Shown: positions 15,203 through 24,245 of the stretch, piece by piece | Layout: the number at the start of each line of letters is the position of its first letter | How positions within the stretch are numbered: position 1 is the first letter of the stretch | Origin: Bacteroidales bacterium | Lineage (GTDB): Bacteria > Bacteroidota > Bacteroidia > Bacteroidales > UBA4417 | Assembly: GCA_016707705.1 (NCBI GenBank) | Contig: JADJHD010000003.1 | Coordinates: forward strand, 1 to 64,000 | Direction of reading: 5' to 3' | DNA: 64,000 nt | The notes under the pieces: generated by a model | What the model was told of the DNA's origin: nothing | Seen by the model: only the letters and a program-made list of their open reading frames with translations | The model's database searches: none | Made by a program: the position numbers and the translations under genes

Positions 15203-16429
15203 TTACATCCGCTTGCTGATCTTCCTGAAAAAGAGGATGAAGAAGAGTATTACCAGCGTTTCCAGAATAAAAATAATGCTCTGCATCGAATGCAGCGAAA
15301 AGGGAACAGAATCAACATTGCTGGTGATCAGGGAGTAAACATCAGTGATCACGGAATATAGGGTTAGCGCAGTGAAAAGTGCCAATATAAACTGCATCAC
15401 CCGCTCCGATTGCTGGGTTCTTGATACTTCCATTCCTTCAATGGCGAAGGTGAGCGACTGCTCTGCATCCTTGAAGAGATCGTACTTCGACTGTATATCC
15501 GAATTCTCGCGGTACATCTTCATAAACCTGAACTGATGAAGTGTAAAATTGGGATTGAAAAGCCGCAGGTTCTGTATCTGCCAGGTATTGTAATTGAATA
15601 TTTTCCGGAGATGGTTTGAATCCACATCAATATTCTGATTCAGGGCATCGAGAAAGGCATTGTAAACATGCAGGGAAGTATTTACAGCAACGGTTTCACA
15701 GATCATATAACTGTCGATGGCAACCAGTTTTAAAAGCTCTGAGTCCGGAAGCGATTTCTCCATCTCCCAGAAATAAATCGGAAAAATACTGTAAACACGA
15801 AACTCCTCATAGGTCATGGAGCGGTCTTCTGCTTCATAAAGCTTTACCGCCGACTCCAGTTCAGATTTCTCATCGATAAAAAGAATATGCACAAGATAGT
15901 TGTAGCTGTCGTCCTTGGTGTGACTCCCATGCTTTTCCAATCCCGAGGGCACTCCGAAATGATAGAAATCTGATTTCCTGATGATACCTATCTCGTGCAA
16001 TGCATCCATAAGTCCGGACATTTCATCAAACAGGCCATCCACCAGTTCAGCCGCCGCATCTCCAGCTGCTTCAATTGAGCTCACATTGGTATCCTCAGCC
16101 GAATACTCATAAACAGGGAGGATATTCAGAAACCCGAAGCTGTTGATAATAAGGCTGAATGAAGATATTTTCAGAGGGGATTCCTGTTGATTGAGCTTTT
16201 CCTGGAAACGATGAAGGGAAACCGGAGTGAAGGAAAGTAGGATTTCCTTTGACCTGAAGGAATAGTTGCCGATCGGATTATCGCTCCATGCGAACTGAAT
16301 GCCGCCATCAGCAAAGATACCTCCACTTAAAAGCTGGTTGAGCTTTTGGTTCACCGCTGCGGCATCTCCCTCTGTTTGCATGATTCGAGCATTCAACGAC
16401 CAGATCCGGTTTTCCAGGTATTTAATCAT
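15203..16429 (-). CDS. Unknown protein with two C-terminal membrane helices (last gene of the AAA+ cluster)
   Basis: I do not recognise this 408-residue family. The first 340 residues are soluble, acidic and mixed alpha/beta, with two predicted membrane helices at the end (about 347-370, FILALFTALTLYSVITDVYS; and 383-402, IIFILETLVILFFILFF) and a basic tail KISKRM. That topology, a large cytoplasmic domain followed by a short helical hairpin, recalls CorA-like or RMD1-like proteins, but no diagnostic motif (such as GMN) is present. It is 76 bases downstream of the AAA+ gene on the same strand and probably cotranscribed, so it may be the membrane anchor or sensor for that machine. Confidence 0.75.
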   Translation of the reverse strand: MIKYLENRIWSLNARIMQTEGDAAAVNQKLNQLLSGGIFADGGIQFAWSDNPIGNYSFRSKEILLSFTPVSLHRFQEKLNQQESPLKISSFSLIINSFGFLNILPVYEYSAEDTNVSSIEAAGDAAAELVDGLFDEMSGLMDALHEIGIIRKSDFYHFGVPSGLEKHGSHTKDDSYNYLVHILFIDEKSELESAVKLYEAEDRSMTYEEFRVYSIFPIYFWEMEKSLPDSELLKLVAIDSYMICETVAVNTSLHVYNAFLDALNQNIDVDSNHLRKIFNYNTWQIQNLRLFNPNFTLHQFRFMKMYRENSDIQSKYDLFKDAEQSLTFAIEGMEVSRTQQSERVMQFILALFTALTLYSVITDVYSLITSNVDSVPFSLHSMQSIIFILETLVILFFILFFRKISKRM

Positions 16430-16505
16430 ATGCTGAGCGGATTATTGTTTTGAAACTATTCTGTAAGTATTAGTGATAGAATGCTCCGGAATTCAGGTTA
16501 AGAAA

Positions 16506-19500
16506 TTAGTCCTGCACAGGCTTTTTGAACCCGATGGATTGTTTTCCTGCACCACTGCTCTGAACAGGCTGATCCATGCATTTCTCAACATCCTCCACTG
16601 CGAATGTATTCAGCTCGGAATCCTTGACTTCCGGCAATGCGGATAGCCGATCGGAGTGGACCTGAATCAGCTTTTCAAAGAAGTTGCGCACCATGCGTCC
16701 ATTTCCAAAGGATTTATCCCTTGCACTGAACACCAGGTTCAAATGCTGGCCTACCTTTTCCTCCACTTCGGGCGGAACAATAAAATGATTCTTCTTGCAC
16801 ATGCGCATGAAGATCTCGCGCAGTTCCCTGGGCTCATAATCATTGAAGAAAAAGCTGCGGTTGAACCTCGATTTCAGGCCCGGATTTGATTCCAGGAAGT
16901 GGTTCATTTCATCGGTATAACCCGCCACTACTACAATCAGCTTATCCCGGTCGTCTTCCATTCTTTTGAGAAGCGTATCCACAGCTTCCTGTCCGAAATC
17001 ACTTCCCGAATCAGAAGGGGTGAGCATATAGGCTTCATCAATGAAAAGAATTCCATGCAGAGCTGAGTCAATTACTTTCAAAGTCTTTGGTGCCGTATGG
17101 CCGATGTATTGTCCGACCAGATCCGCCCTTGAAACCTCTACCACATGTCCCCGGGAAAGAATCCCCATTGCCTTGAAGATCCGGCCCAGCAACCTCGCTA
17201 CCGTTGTTTTTCCGGTCCCCGGAGGTCCAAGGAAAACGGTATGCAGACTGATTGGATTCCCGGAAATTCCCTTTTCCTTGCGCATTTTCTCAATCCGGAT
17301 GTAGTTAACCAGGGTAAGGACATCCTTTTTAACGTTCTCCAGTCCGGTCAGACTGTTCAGTTCCTTCAGCACATCCTCAATGGTTTCCTGCTTTTCATCG
17401 GCAAATTCATCCTTAACGGCTTCTGTAATGTCTTCCTCCCGAATTGTTGCCAGGTCGGTATCAGAGATATCATGAAGCATTGCCAGTCTGCCCGATTGAA
17501 GGCGGATAACCTCCTCAAACAGGTTTCGCATCACCCGGGCATTTCCAAAGCTTTTGGTCCGGCTCTGATACAGAAAACTTGTATATCGCATCAGTTTGCT
17601 GATAGCATCCTCTTCAAGAATGAACTTCCTGGATTCGCTGATTTCCCTGAATATTCCCGTGAGCTGAACGGGCTTGTAATCCTCGAAATAAAAATAGCGT
17701 GTAAATCGCGACTGCAGTCCGGGATTGGCCTCAATAAACCTTTTCATCTCCCCGGTATATCCTGCAACAATTACAATCAAGCGGTCGCGGCTGTCTTCCA
17801 TCCTTTTGAGCAGGGTTTCAATTGCTTCCTTGCCGAAATCGCGGGGATCATCCTCAGGAGCAAGGCTGTATGCCTCATCAATAAAGAGAATTCCATCGAG
17901 AGCGGCATCTATAACGCTATTCGTCTTCAGGGCGGTCTTTCCGATGAATTCAGCCACAAGTCCTGAGCGGTCAACCTCCACCACATGCCCCTTTTTAAGA
18001 AGCCCCATGGCCTTGAAGACTTTTCCCAGCAATCGGGCCACGGTGGTTTTGCCAGTCCCCGGAGGGCCCGAAAAAACGGAATGGAGGGATACAGGATTTA
18101 CAGCCATTCCCCTTTCCTGCCTGAGTTTTTCAATCCGTATATATTTTAAAAGCTCATCCACATCCCGCTTGATGGTTTCAAGTCCGGTCATGGTATTGAG
18201 TTCCTGCAATGCAAGCTTCAGCAGTTCATCGTTGTTCATATCCGGAACCGAATACACGGCTGGCAGAGGCTCTGCCTCTTCCTGAACAGAGGGAAGGCTT
18301 TTTAACTCCTCCGCCTGTTTCAGGTTTTCCTTTATAACCTTGTTTTTTGGATCGAGGGATATAGCCTTTTTGTAGTATTTAATGGCATTTTCGAAATCAT
18401 TTATCGAGAAATAAGCTACTCCCAGCACATTATTGGTTTCTGATATGTCAATCTGGTCAACACATCCCGGAGCCGCTCTTTTTGCGACATCCAGCACCAT
18501 TTCATCATTTTCCTGGCTGCTGTAGGAACAAATCAGGTTTGAGGTAAGGATTGGAATGGTATTATCCAGATGAAAGGCTTCTTCATAATACCTGATTGCA
18601 GATTCCAGATCCTCCTTCCAGCTGTAGGTAGTTGCCAGTCCGGCAAGAGCATCCACATTTTTCGGATCTATATCCAGAATCTTCCTGAAAGCAGTAACAG
18701 CCTTGTCGTACTCTTCCTTATCGAAATACCGGGAAGCTTGCAAGGCGAGCCTGTCGATTTCCGGATTGGATTCAGCATCTGTTCCGCCGCCCTTTCCACC
18801 ACCGGCTTCTGCACTTTCTTCTTCCTCCTCCTCTTCAACTGCATCGCCTTCCAGCTCCGACATTGCAATGGCCCAGGTTCCTGAACCAAAGGAGATGGAC
18901 GATATGCTGTATCCCTCGCGAATACGGTCGTTGATGTCATTCATGGGGAACTCCGAATTGGTATACCATTGCTGCATCCCAAACCCGGTTCCACTACTCA
19001 TTACCAGTCCCCATTTGCCGCCTCCGAAAGAAAGTGCAGTAATATCGAAGCCATTGTCCCAGCCCTTTTGAATAGCGGCTTTCGGGAATTCTGAATAGCT
19101 TCCGAATTGCTGTTCGGTATATCCTGTTCCCTTCGACATTATAATAGCCCAGCGATCGTATCCATAGATTAGCTGGGTAACAAAATATCCTTCTTTTATG
19201 CCGGCAGCGATCTCCTTTTCAGGAAAGCGGCCACTGGTTCTCCATATCTGATCGGTATAGCCGGTATCCTCCGACATGAAAAGAACCCATCTCGCTTCTC
19301 CATATCCAAGAAAGCTGACATCCTTACCTGCATCCCAGCCTCCCTTTATTTCATCGGCAGGGAATTCAGCGCTGGTATTCCACTGCTGTCCGGTATAATC
19401 GCACTCTGTTGCCACTATCAGCATCCATCTTCCTTCTCCATGCACAGCCGCAATGATTGAATAGCCCGAATTCCAGCACTGGTCAATTTCTTTCTGCGGA

Positions 19501-19535
19501 AAAACCTTTGATGAATAGTACCTGTCGATTTTCAT
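16506..19535 (-). CDS. Repeat-TPR-double CbbX-type AAA+ ATPase, 1009 residues
   Basis: N-terminal residues 12-231 are five tandem repeats of exactly 46 residues (starts at 12, 58, 104, 150, 196), each FP..EI..GW..G..I..L.FG...W...MS.GTGY..Q.W; they resemble the DUF7477 repeats attached to some plant kinases. An acidic Glu run (234-240) and Gly-rich linker lead to TPRs (about 258-410). Then come two AAA+ modules of the CbbX/EccA type, 280 residues apart: Walker A GPPGTGKT at 490-497 and 770-777, Walker B ILFIDEA at 549-555 and 829-835, arginine-finger SRFTR/SRFNR at 609-613 and 889-893. Both sites look catalytically intact. CbbX-type ATPases remodel partner complexes; the partner here is unknown. 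Cytoplasmic. Second-to-last gene of a four-gene minus-strand cluster. Confidence 0.9.
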   Translation of the reverse strand: MKIDRYYSSKVFPQKEIDQCWNSGYSIIAAVHGEGRWMLIVATECDYTGQQWNTSAEFPADEIKGGWDAGKDVSFLGYGEARWVLFMSEDTGYTDQIWRTSGRFPEKEIAAGIKEGYFVTQLIYGYDRWAIIMSKGTGYTEQQFGSYSEFPKAAIQKGWDNGFDITALSFGGGKWGLVMSSGTGFGMQQWYTNSEFPMNDINDRIREGYSISSISFGSGTWAIAMSELEGDAVEEEEEEESAEAGGGKGGGTDAESNPEIDRLALQASRYFDKEEYDKAVTAFRKILDIDPKNVDALAGLATTYSWKEDLESAIRYYEEAFHLDNTIPILTSNLICSYSSQENDEMVLDVAKRAAPGCVDQIDISETNNVLGVAYFSINDFENAIKYYKKAISLDPKNKVIKENLKQAEELKSLPSVQEEAEPLPAVYSVPDMNNDELLKLALQELNTMTGLETIKRDVDELLKYIRIEKLRQERGMAVNPVSLHSVFSGPPGTGKTTVARLLGKVFKAMGLLKKGHVVEVDRSGLVAEFIGKTALKTNSVIDAALDGILFIDEAYSLAPEDDPRDFGKEAIETLLKRMEDSRDRLIVIVAGYTGEMKRFIEANPGLQSRFTRYFYFEDYKPVQLTGIFREISESRKFILEEDAISKLMRYTSFLYQSRTKSFGNARVMRNLFEEVIRLQSGRLAMLHDISDTDLATIREEDITEAVKDEFADEKQETIEDVLKELNSLTGLENVKKDVLTLVNYIRIEKMRKEKGISGNPISLHTVFLGPPGTGKTTVARLLGRIFKAMGILSRGHVVEVSRADLVGQYIGHTAPKTLKVIDSALHGILFIDEAYMLTPSDSGSDFGQEAVDTLLKRMEDDRDKLIVVVAGYTDEMNHFLESNPGLKSRFNRSFFFNDYEPRELREIFMRMCKKNHFIVPPEVEEKVGQHLNLVFSARDKSFGNGRMVRNFFEKLIQVHSDRLSALPEVKDSELNTFAVEDVEKCMDQPVQSSGAGKQSIGFKKPVQD

Positions 19536-19669
19536 GATCGGTAATTGTATTTAATTCATTCTTCTTTTCAATTCTTACTGTTCAGCAGCTGAATATAGTG
19601 CCCCCGTTTCCGGAATTGCAGAATTGAAGTTTTGACTCTTTTGATAAATGCCGCAACAGGCAAGGTATT

Positions 19670-21352
19670 CTAGGTTGAAAGGCTTGCACCGCAACCCGGA
19701 CAGCTTACCGAACTGCCGGCAGATGCGGAGAAACTCCTGCCGCAACTGGGGCATTTGTACTTCCCGGAGCCAACGGTGTTACCAAACACATAAAGTCCCA
19801 GCATGATGAGAACAACTATCGCCACCAGGATAAGCAGGAAGAAGGTGACCATCCAGCTCATGAAATTGATAATGATCAGAAGGAATATCCTGAGCAGTCC
19901 AACCCATGGACCTGCAATTACGAAGCTTTCCACAATCCAGCTGAGGGTAAGGAGAATGGTAAGCATGCTCATGCCATATAGGAACCAGTGAACAGGCCTG
20001 TCGTACCCGATTGGAAGGATATTGAACCCTTCATTGTAGAACCACTCCATTTCATAGGTGTCCCAGAAGGAGCCAACAAAAATGGTAATTCCCAGCAATA
20101 CTCCTGTTAGCATCGGATACCAGGGATATCGGGTGATTGGATAGATTTTGCTGAGTATATTGGCTTTGATATAGGACGGCTCCGATTTTGAACCTCCTGC
20201 CGAAAATTCATCCCTGCCCTTTCGCAGCCTCAGCAGGAAGCGGTCCAGGGAGGAGAAATAGCGCTTGACAAGGAATATAATAACTGCAAAAATTCCAACC
20301 AGTATCCACGAACGGGCCTTTGTAAAATCGAAGATATGGCTGAATTCATAGGAAAACTTGTGCAGGAAGGAGCTTCCTCCCTTCGGATATGCATTTTTAA
20401 GAATACTGCTGCGTGTTGCATAACCGGTTTTGCCATCCTGATAAGAAACTCTGAACCATCCATCCTTAAGCTTTGAAATAACACTGAGCGAGTCACCTTC
20501 TGCTATCAATGCAATAGTGTTTTGCAGCTTGGTGGTATCATAAATCTGAAGTCCGTTGCCATCAGTGATATAAACATCTCCCACCTGGATGCTGTTCTCT
20601 TTTTCCATTTTCATCCGTTCCCGGTATCCGTAACGGTCCTTTATTTCAAGCTCATCAACATTTCCCGTAATGAGTTTGCCTGAAAGGGCTTCAATTTCTT
20701 CCTGAGTAAGTATGTAATCGAAAATCCTCACATCATCCACAGCTCCGTTCAGCGTTCCAACAAAGAGCTTATCCGACTGCGATCTTGATGTTGCCCTGGA
20801 GGCATAAACCTGATCGTTCAGTACAAACCGGACCGCCTGGTTCTTGTCGTCATAAATCAAGGCAATGAATACCCACTCATCCACCAGGGGCGGGCCATAA
20901 AGCATTCCGTCCTTGCCGCAGTTTACACCCCAGCGATACAGTTCGTCGTGTTTGTCGATTATTACACCACGCCCGTATTTATCCTCACTGTTTGCGAGAA
21001 TGGTCATTTTGCGGAACACATTGGAAGCCTTTACCCATGCGGTAATAGTTAATTTGGGGAATTTGGCTGGACTAATATCTACCGGAAATACAATATTCCG
21101 TTCACTGCTGTTGTATCTCTTAATATCTATGCTGAATTCAACGGCTCCGGCCTTTGTTCCGTCATGTGAAGGGACGGTTTTACCACCCTTGATTTTTGCC
21201 TTTCCGCCACCGGGTATGGTGTTTAAACCGTTACCATCAAGGGGGAACAGTGAAATTGCCTTTGTTTCCGGCTTCCCGGCACCAAAACTAAGCTGTCCGA
21301 TCAATAGCAGACAGCTGAGGAGAAATAGAATGCTTTTACTTTTCATTGACAA
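19670..21352 (-). CDS. Multidomain membrane protein: LamG-like, SH3b-like, membrane helices, zinc ribbon
   Basis: A 560-residue protein with a signal peptide (to about residue 25), a concanavalin-like LamG domain (about 30-225; ISLFPLDGNGLNTIPGG...WVKAS...GAVDDVRIFDYILTQEEIEAL in pieces), an SH3b-like segment (about 262-325; SLSVISKLKDGWFRVSYQDGKTGYAT), one membrane helix near 350, further helices near 420, 460, 480 and 505, and a C-terminal zinc ribbon with C534, C537, C551, C554. The outside part is a binder of glycans or peptidoglycan by analogy; the zinc ribbon lies at the opposite end. It is 134 bases upstream of the AAA+ gene on the same strand. Confidence 0.82.
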   Translation of the reverse strand: MSMKSKSILFLLSCLLLIGQLSFGAGKPETKAISLFPLDGNGLNTIPGGGKAKIKGGKTVPSHDGTKAGAVEFSIDIKRYNSSERNIVFPVDISPAKFPKLTITAWVKASNVFRKMTILANSEDKYGRGVIIDKHDELYRWGVNCGKDGMLYGPPLVDEWVFIALIYDDKNQAVRFVLNDQVYASRATSRSQSDKLFVGTLNGAVDDVRIFDYILTQEEIEALSGKLITGNVDELEIKDRYGYRERMKMEKENSIQVGDVYITDGNGLQIYDTTKLQNTIALIAEGDSLSVISKLKDGWFRVSYQDGKTGYATRSSILKNAYPKGGSSFLHKFSYEFSHIFDFTKARSWILVGIFAVIIFLVKRYFSSLDRFLLRLRKGRDEFSAGGSKSEPSYIKANILSKIYPITRYPWYPMLTGVLLGITIFVGSFWDTYEMEWFYNEGFNILPIGYDRPVHWFLYGMSMLTILLTLSWIVESFVIAGPWVGLLRIFLLIIINFMSWMVTFFLLILVAIVVLIMLGLYVFGNTVGSGKYKCPSCGRSFSASAGSSVSCPGCGASLST

Positions 21353-21471
21353 GGAATTTTAAGGAATCCGGAAGGGGAATCAGCGTAAGGATTTGTAAAA
21401 GGGTTAGAAAAAGCAGGCTTGCCACTGGTGATTTGACAAACCTGCCTATATGAAAACGCGGATATCAAATG

Positions 21472-21831
21472 TTAGCCTCTGTGAACAATAGCATCATTGA
21501 GGGCATCTACAACCCTGAGAATGAAATCCTTGTCGAGGTCAGTTAGAGCATCTTCACTTCCTGAAGCCGAGCTGAGGGAGACGGTGTACTTGTTTTTCTG
21601 CATAATCCAAAAGGCTACTGCACCAGCCACCAGGATTAAACCTGACCAATGGAAAATGGTAATGATGAGTCCGATAACTGCCAGGATTATTGGCTGTTTC
21701 CGGTTGGGTTTGATGATGTACGAGCTCACTGCAGTAACTCCTGACATGGAGTGAGTCTTGCCAAAAGTGATAAAGCGTGCACTGGTTACTTTTACACCTT
21801 TTTCGTCGAGAAATACTTTTTCTTCTGCCAT
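21472..21831 (-). CDS. DUF6232-like membrane protein
   Basis: A 119-residue protein opening EKVFLDEKGVKVTSARFITFGKTHSMSGVTAVSSY, then two membrane segments (about 50-75, ILAVIGLIITIFHWSGLILVAGAVAFWIM) and a short soluble end DFILRVVDALNDAIVHRG. The N-terminal pattern (a strand pair and MSGVTAVS) matches the DUF6232 family, which is found near toxin and conflict genes and in membrane-linked clusters; function is unknown. It is 119 bases upstream of the LamG-like gene and probably starts the cluster transcript, as the next upstream gene ends 174 bases away. Confidence 0.75.
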   Translation of the reverse strand: MAEEKVFLDEKGVKVTSARFITFGKTHSMSGVTAVSSYIIKPNRKQPIILAVIGLIITIFHWSGLILVAGAVAFWIMQKNKYTVSLSSASGSEDALTDLDKDFILRVVDALNDAIVHRG

Positions 21832-22005
21832 GATTAGAATTGTTGATTGTTAGAAATGGATTTGGACTATTATTTATTTTGATTTGGTTTCGGCCTGATG
21901 ACGAAGCAAATGTATAGGCCTCAATTGGGTCAAAGCAAATAGAGTCAGTACGGATTTATAAATCCGAACGGAATGTAGAATGCAGATAATCAGTGGAATA
22001 AAAAA

Positions 22006-24009
22006 TCAGTCCGATACAGAACTGGTTTCAGCGATTTGAGACTCGCTTAAATACTCGGAAGGCGTCTTGGAGGTGTATTTTTTAAAGGCAGAATTGAATG
22101 CACTTTTCGAATTGAAGCCAACAGTTTGAGCGATGCCTTCAATACTCAGATATTGATTCTCAGGATTGGATAAGAGTGTTTGGGCCTCCCGGATTCGCAA
22201 TTGGTTAAGGTAATTGCAGAAATTCTCCTTCGATTGCTCATTTATAACTTTCGACAGGTAGGAGGTATTGGTATTGAGCCGACCGGCAAGGGATGAAAGT
22301 TTAATGCTGGAATCAAGGTAGAGTTTTTCGGAGATCATAAGGTTGTTCAGACTGGTCCAGATCTGTTGCTGCATATCGTCGGTGAGACTTGATTTGGATG
22401 CCTGATCCGGAAGCAGTGTTCCGGCATTTTTTCTGGATGAAGAATGTTCCGGATAAATAGAAATGCTGTTAACAGCAGGTCGTGTGCGGTTGTTGAGCCT
22501 GTAGACAAAAATAAAGGTTCCTGCCAGCAGCAGCATTCCAATAATCAGATTACCCCAGAGGAAGGAACGGCTCTTTACTGAAGAGTTCATTAAAAGGCGG
22601 GACATCTGTTCCAGCTGCCGATCCTTCTTTTCGGTTTCATATTGCAGTTGCAACTCAGCTTGCGCCCGTCTATCCTGCGATCCAACAATTGAATCCTTGA
22701 TGGCTGTATATCTTTTATAGAAAGCTAGAGCTTCAGCCGGTTTTCCCTCCGCCTGATATTCATTTGAAATGGCTGAAAGATTGGATGTTATAAAATCGTG
22801 GAGCTTTAGCTCTTCGGCAATCCACAAGCTTCGTTCAAAGCAGTTACGGGCTTGGCTGTGATTCTTCATGGCCGAAAAATAGTTGCCATAGGTGTTCAGA
22901 ACCACGGTTTCACTTAGGCGATCCTTGCTTTTCCCAGCCATGGCATCGGCCTTCCTTAAAAAAGGGAGAGCATTTGATGGCTGGGATGCTTTCATATAGG
23001 TTTCAGCAATATTTCCGTATACAAAGCAGGCACCCTGCCAATCGGCAACCTCCTCCTTCAGCAATGCCGCATCCTTGAAATACGAAAGGGCTTTGGAATA
23101 GTTCTCTTCCTGCACATAATAATTCCCAAGATGAGTCATGGAATACCCCATCCCCCTTTTGTTACTGGTATTGGTAAATACACGCAGGGCTTTCAGGTTG
23201 TATTCAAGGGCTTTATTCTTTGATGACACCATTGCAAATAACCCCGCAAGATTTGAGTACTGATAACCCAGCGAAAGGCTGTCCCCTGTAACTTCTGCAT
23301 ATCGCACTGATTTAACAAGGCATTTGGTAGCCTTTTCGGTCATTCCCAGATCATTAAACACCAAACCCAGATGTCCATAGGCATTTCCCAGGTAATAGGG
23401 GTCTCCTCCTTTTTGGAGAATATTCCAGGCTTTATCGAGGTATTCAGCAACCTTGCCGGTTTCGTTAAGCAGCCTGAAGCAATTTGCCATTTCTGTAAAA
23501 CAACGGCCTTCAATAGGGTGATTGGTATTCAAAGATGCATACTTAAGAGCTGTTTTATACTCTTCAAGCGCTTCTTTATACTGTCCTCTTTGATGAGTGA
23601 TAAAGCCAACATAGAAATAGGGGATCTCAAGCTTCGTTAAGTCGTGCTGAGTTTGCTTAAGGTGCAAGGCCCGTTTAAAACAGTTAAATGCTGAATCAAC
23701 CTTGCCGCTGTATTGCAAAACCCGCCCCAGGCCCATTAATGAGTTAGCTTCCAGAGAGGGTTTCCTTATTTTTTGGGCAAGATTGATGGCTTCAGCACTA
23801 AGTTGAAGGGCCCTTTGGGAAGAATCAGCTATAATAAATGTGACGATTTCATTCAGAAGCTCGATCTTCTCAGCATCCGAAGCCTTTGCAATACGGGAAT
23901 AGGCTTCTCTTGATCGGTCCTGGATTGTCGGATTCTTGGCCTCACCATGGAATCGAAAGAGAAGTAGAAGAGTGGTAATCAGGAAGGGTGAATACCTTGG
24001 CATACGCAA
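22006..24009 (-). CDS. TPR membrane protein with C-terminal AraC-type DNA-binding domain
   Basis: A 667-residue one-component membrane regulator. A signal peptide-like segment (residues 1-23) is followed by about ten tetratricopeptide repeats (about 85-445), a coiled segment, one membrane helix at 483-504 (FLWGNLIIGMLLLAGTFIFVY), and an AraC-family double helix-turn-helix at 565-655 (SSLAGRLNTNTSYLSKVINE; SIEGIAQTVGFNSKSAFNSAFKKYT). The TPR part would be periplasmic and the DNA-binding part cytoplasmic. Such proteins are common in Bacteroidota and usually act on nearby genes; both the unknown AAA+ cluster downstream on the same strand and divergent cydAB are candidates. Met3 is an equally possible start. 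Confidence 0.88.
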   Translation of the reverse strand: MRMPRYSPFLITTLLLLFRFHGEAKNPTIQDRSREAYSRIAKASDAEKIELLNEIVTFIIADSSQRALQLSAEAINLAQKIRKPSLEANSLMGLGRVLQYSGKVDSAFNCFKRALHLKQTQHDLTKLEIPYFYVGFITHQRGQYKEALEEYKTALKYASLNTNHPIEGRCFTEMANCFRLLNETGKVAEYLDKAWNILQKGGDPYYLGNAYGHLGLVFNDLGMTEKATKCLVKSVRYAEVTGDSLSLGYQYSNLAGLFAMVSSKNKALEYNLKALRVFTNTSNKRGMGYSMTHLGNYYVQEENYSKALSYFKDAALLKEEVADWQGACFVYGNIAETYMKASQPSNALPFLRKADAMAGKSKDRLSETVVLNTYGNYFSAMKNHSQARNCFERSLWIAEELKLHDFITSNLSAISNEYQAEGKPAEALAFYKRYTAIKDSIVGSQDRRAQAELQLQYETEKKDRQLEQMSRLLMNSSVKSRSFLWGNLIIGMLLLAGTFIFVYRLNNRTRPAVNSISIYPEHSSSRKNAGTLLPDQASKSSLTDDMQQQIWTSLNNLMISEKLYLDSSIKLSSLAGRLNTNTSYLSKVINEQSKENFCNYLNQLRIREAQTLLSNPENQYLSIEGIAQTVGFNSKSAFNSAFKKYTSKTPSEYLSESQIAETSSVSD

Positions 24010-24120
24010 TAAAAATAAACATATTTTATTAATTAATATATATTGTGGACTAAGGTCACCTATTTGAATGATTATTTGTGGGTTTATAATTACTCTGGCC
24101 TGGTTTTGAATTGCCAGCCG

Positions 24121-24183
24121 GGTTGTTTATTTTTTTCGATTTTTCGAAACAACCCACCAATTCAATTGTTATTTGAATAACAG
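24121..24183. promoter_or_regulatory. Two dyads upstream of cydA: hairpin and CRP/FNR-like palindrome
   Basis: GGGTTGTTT (24121-24129) and AAACAACCC (24148-24156) form a perfect 9-base inverted repeat. TGTTATT (24168-24174) and AATAACA (24177-24183) form a compact 16-base palindrome which would overlap the -33 region if TAACTTCG (24203-24210) is the -7 box. An oxygen-responsive CRP/FNR-type factor is a reasonable guess for cydAB. Confidence 0.45.
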
Positions 24184-24245
24184 ATATTTCAGGAGGTTTC
24201 TTAACTTCGAACTACAATTAACAGCTAAAAGAAGATTTCATTTAT

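Noticed and set aside
17145..18285. Plus-strand open frames of 186-273 codons inside the AAA+ gene
   Set aside because: They are antisense shadows of the two duplicated ATPase modules; the minus-strand frame has all AAA+ motifs.
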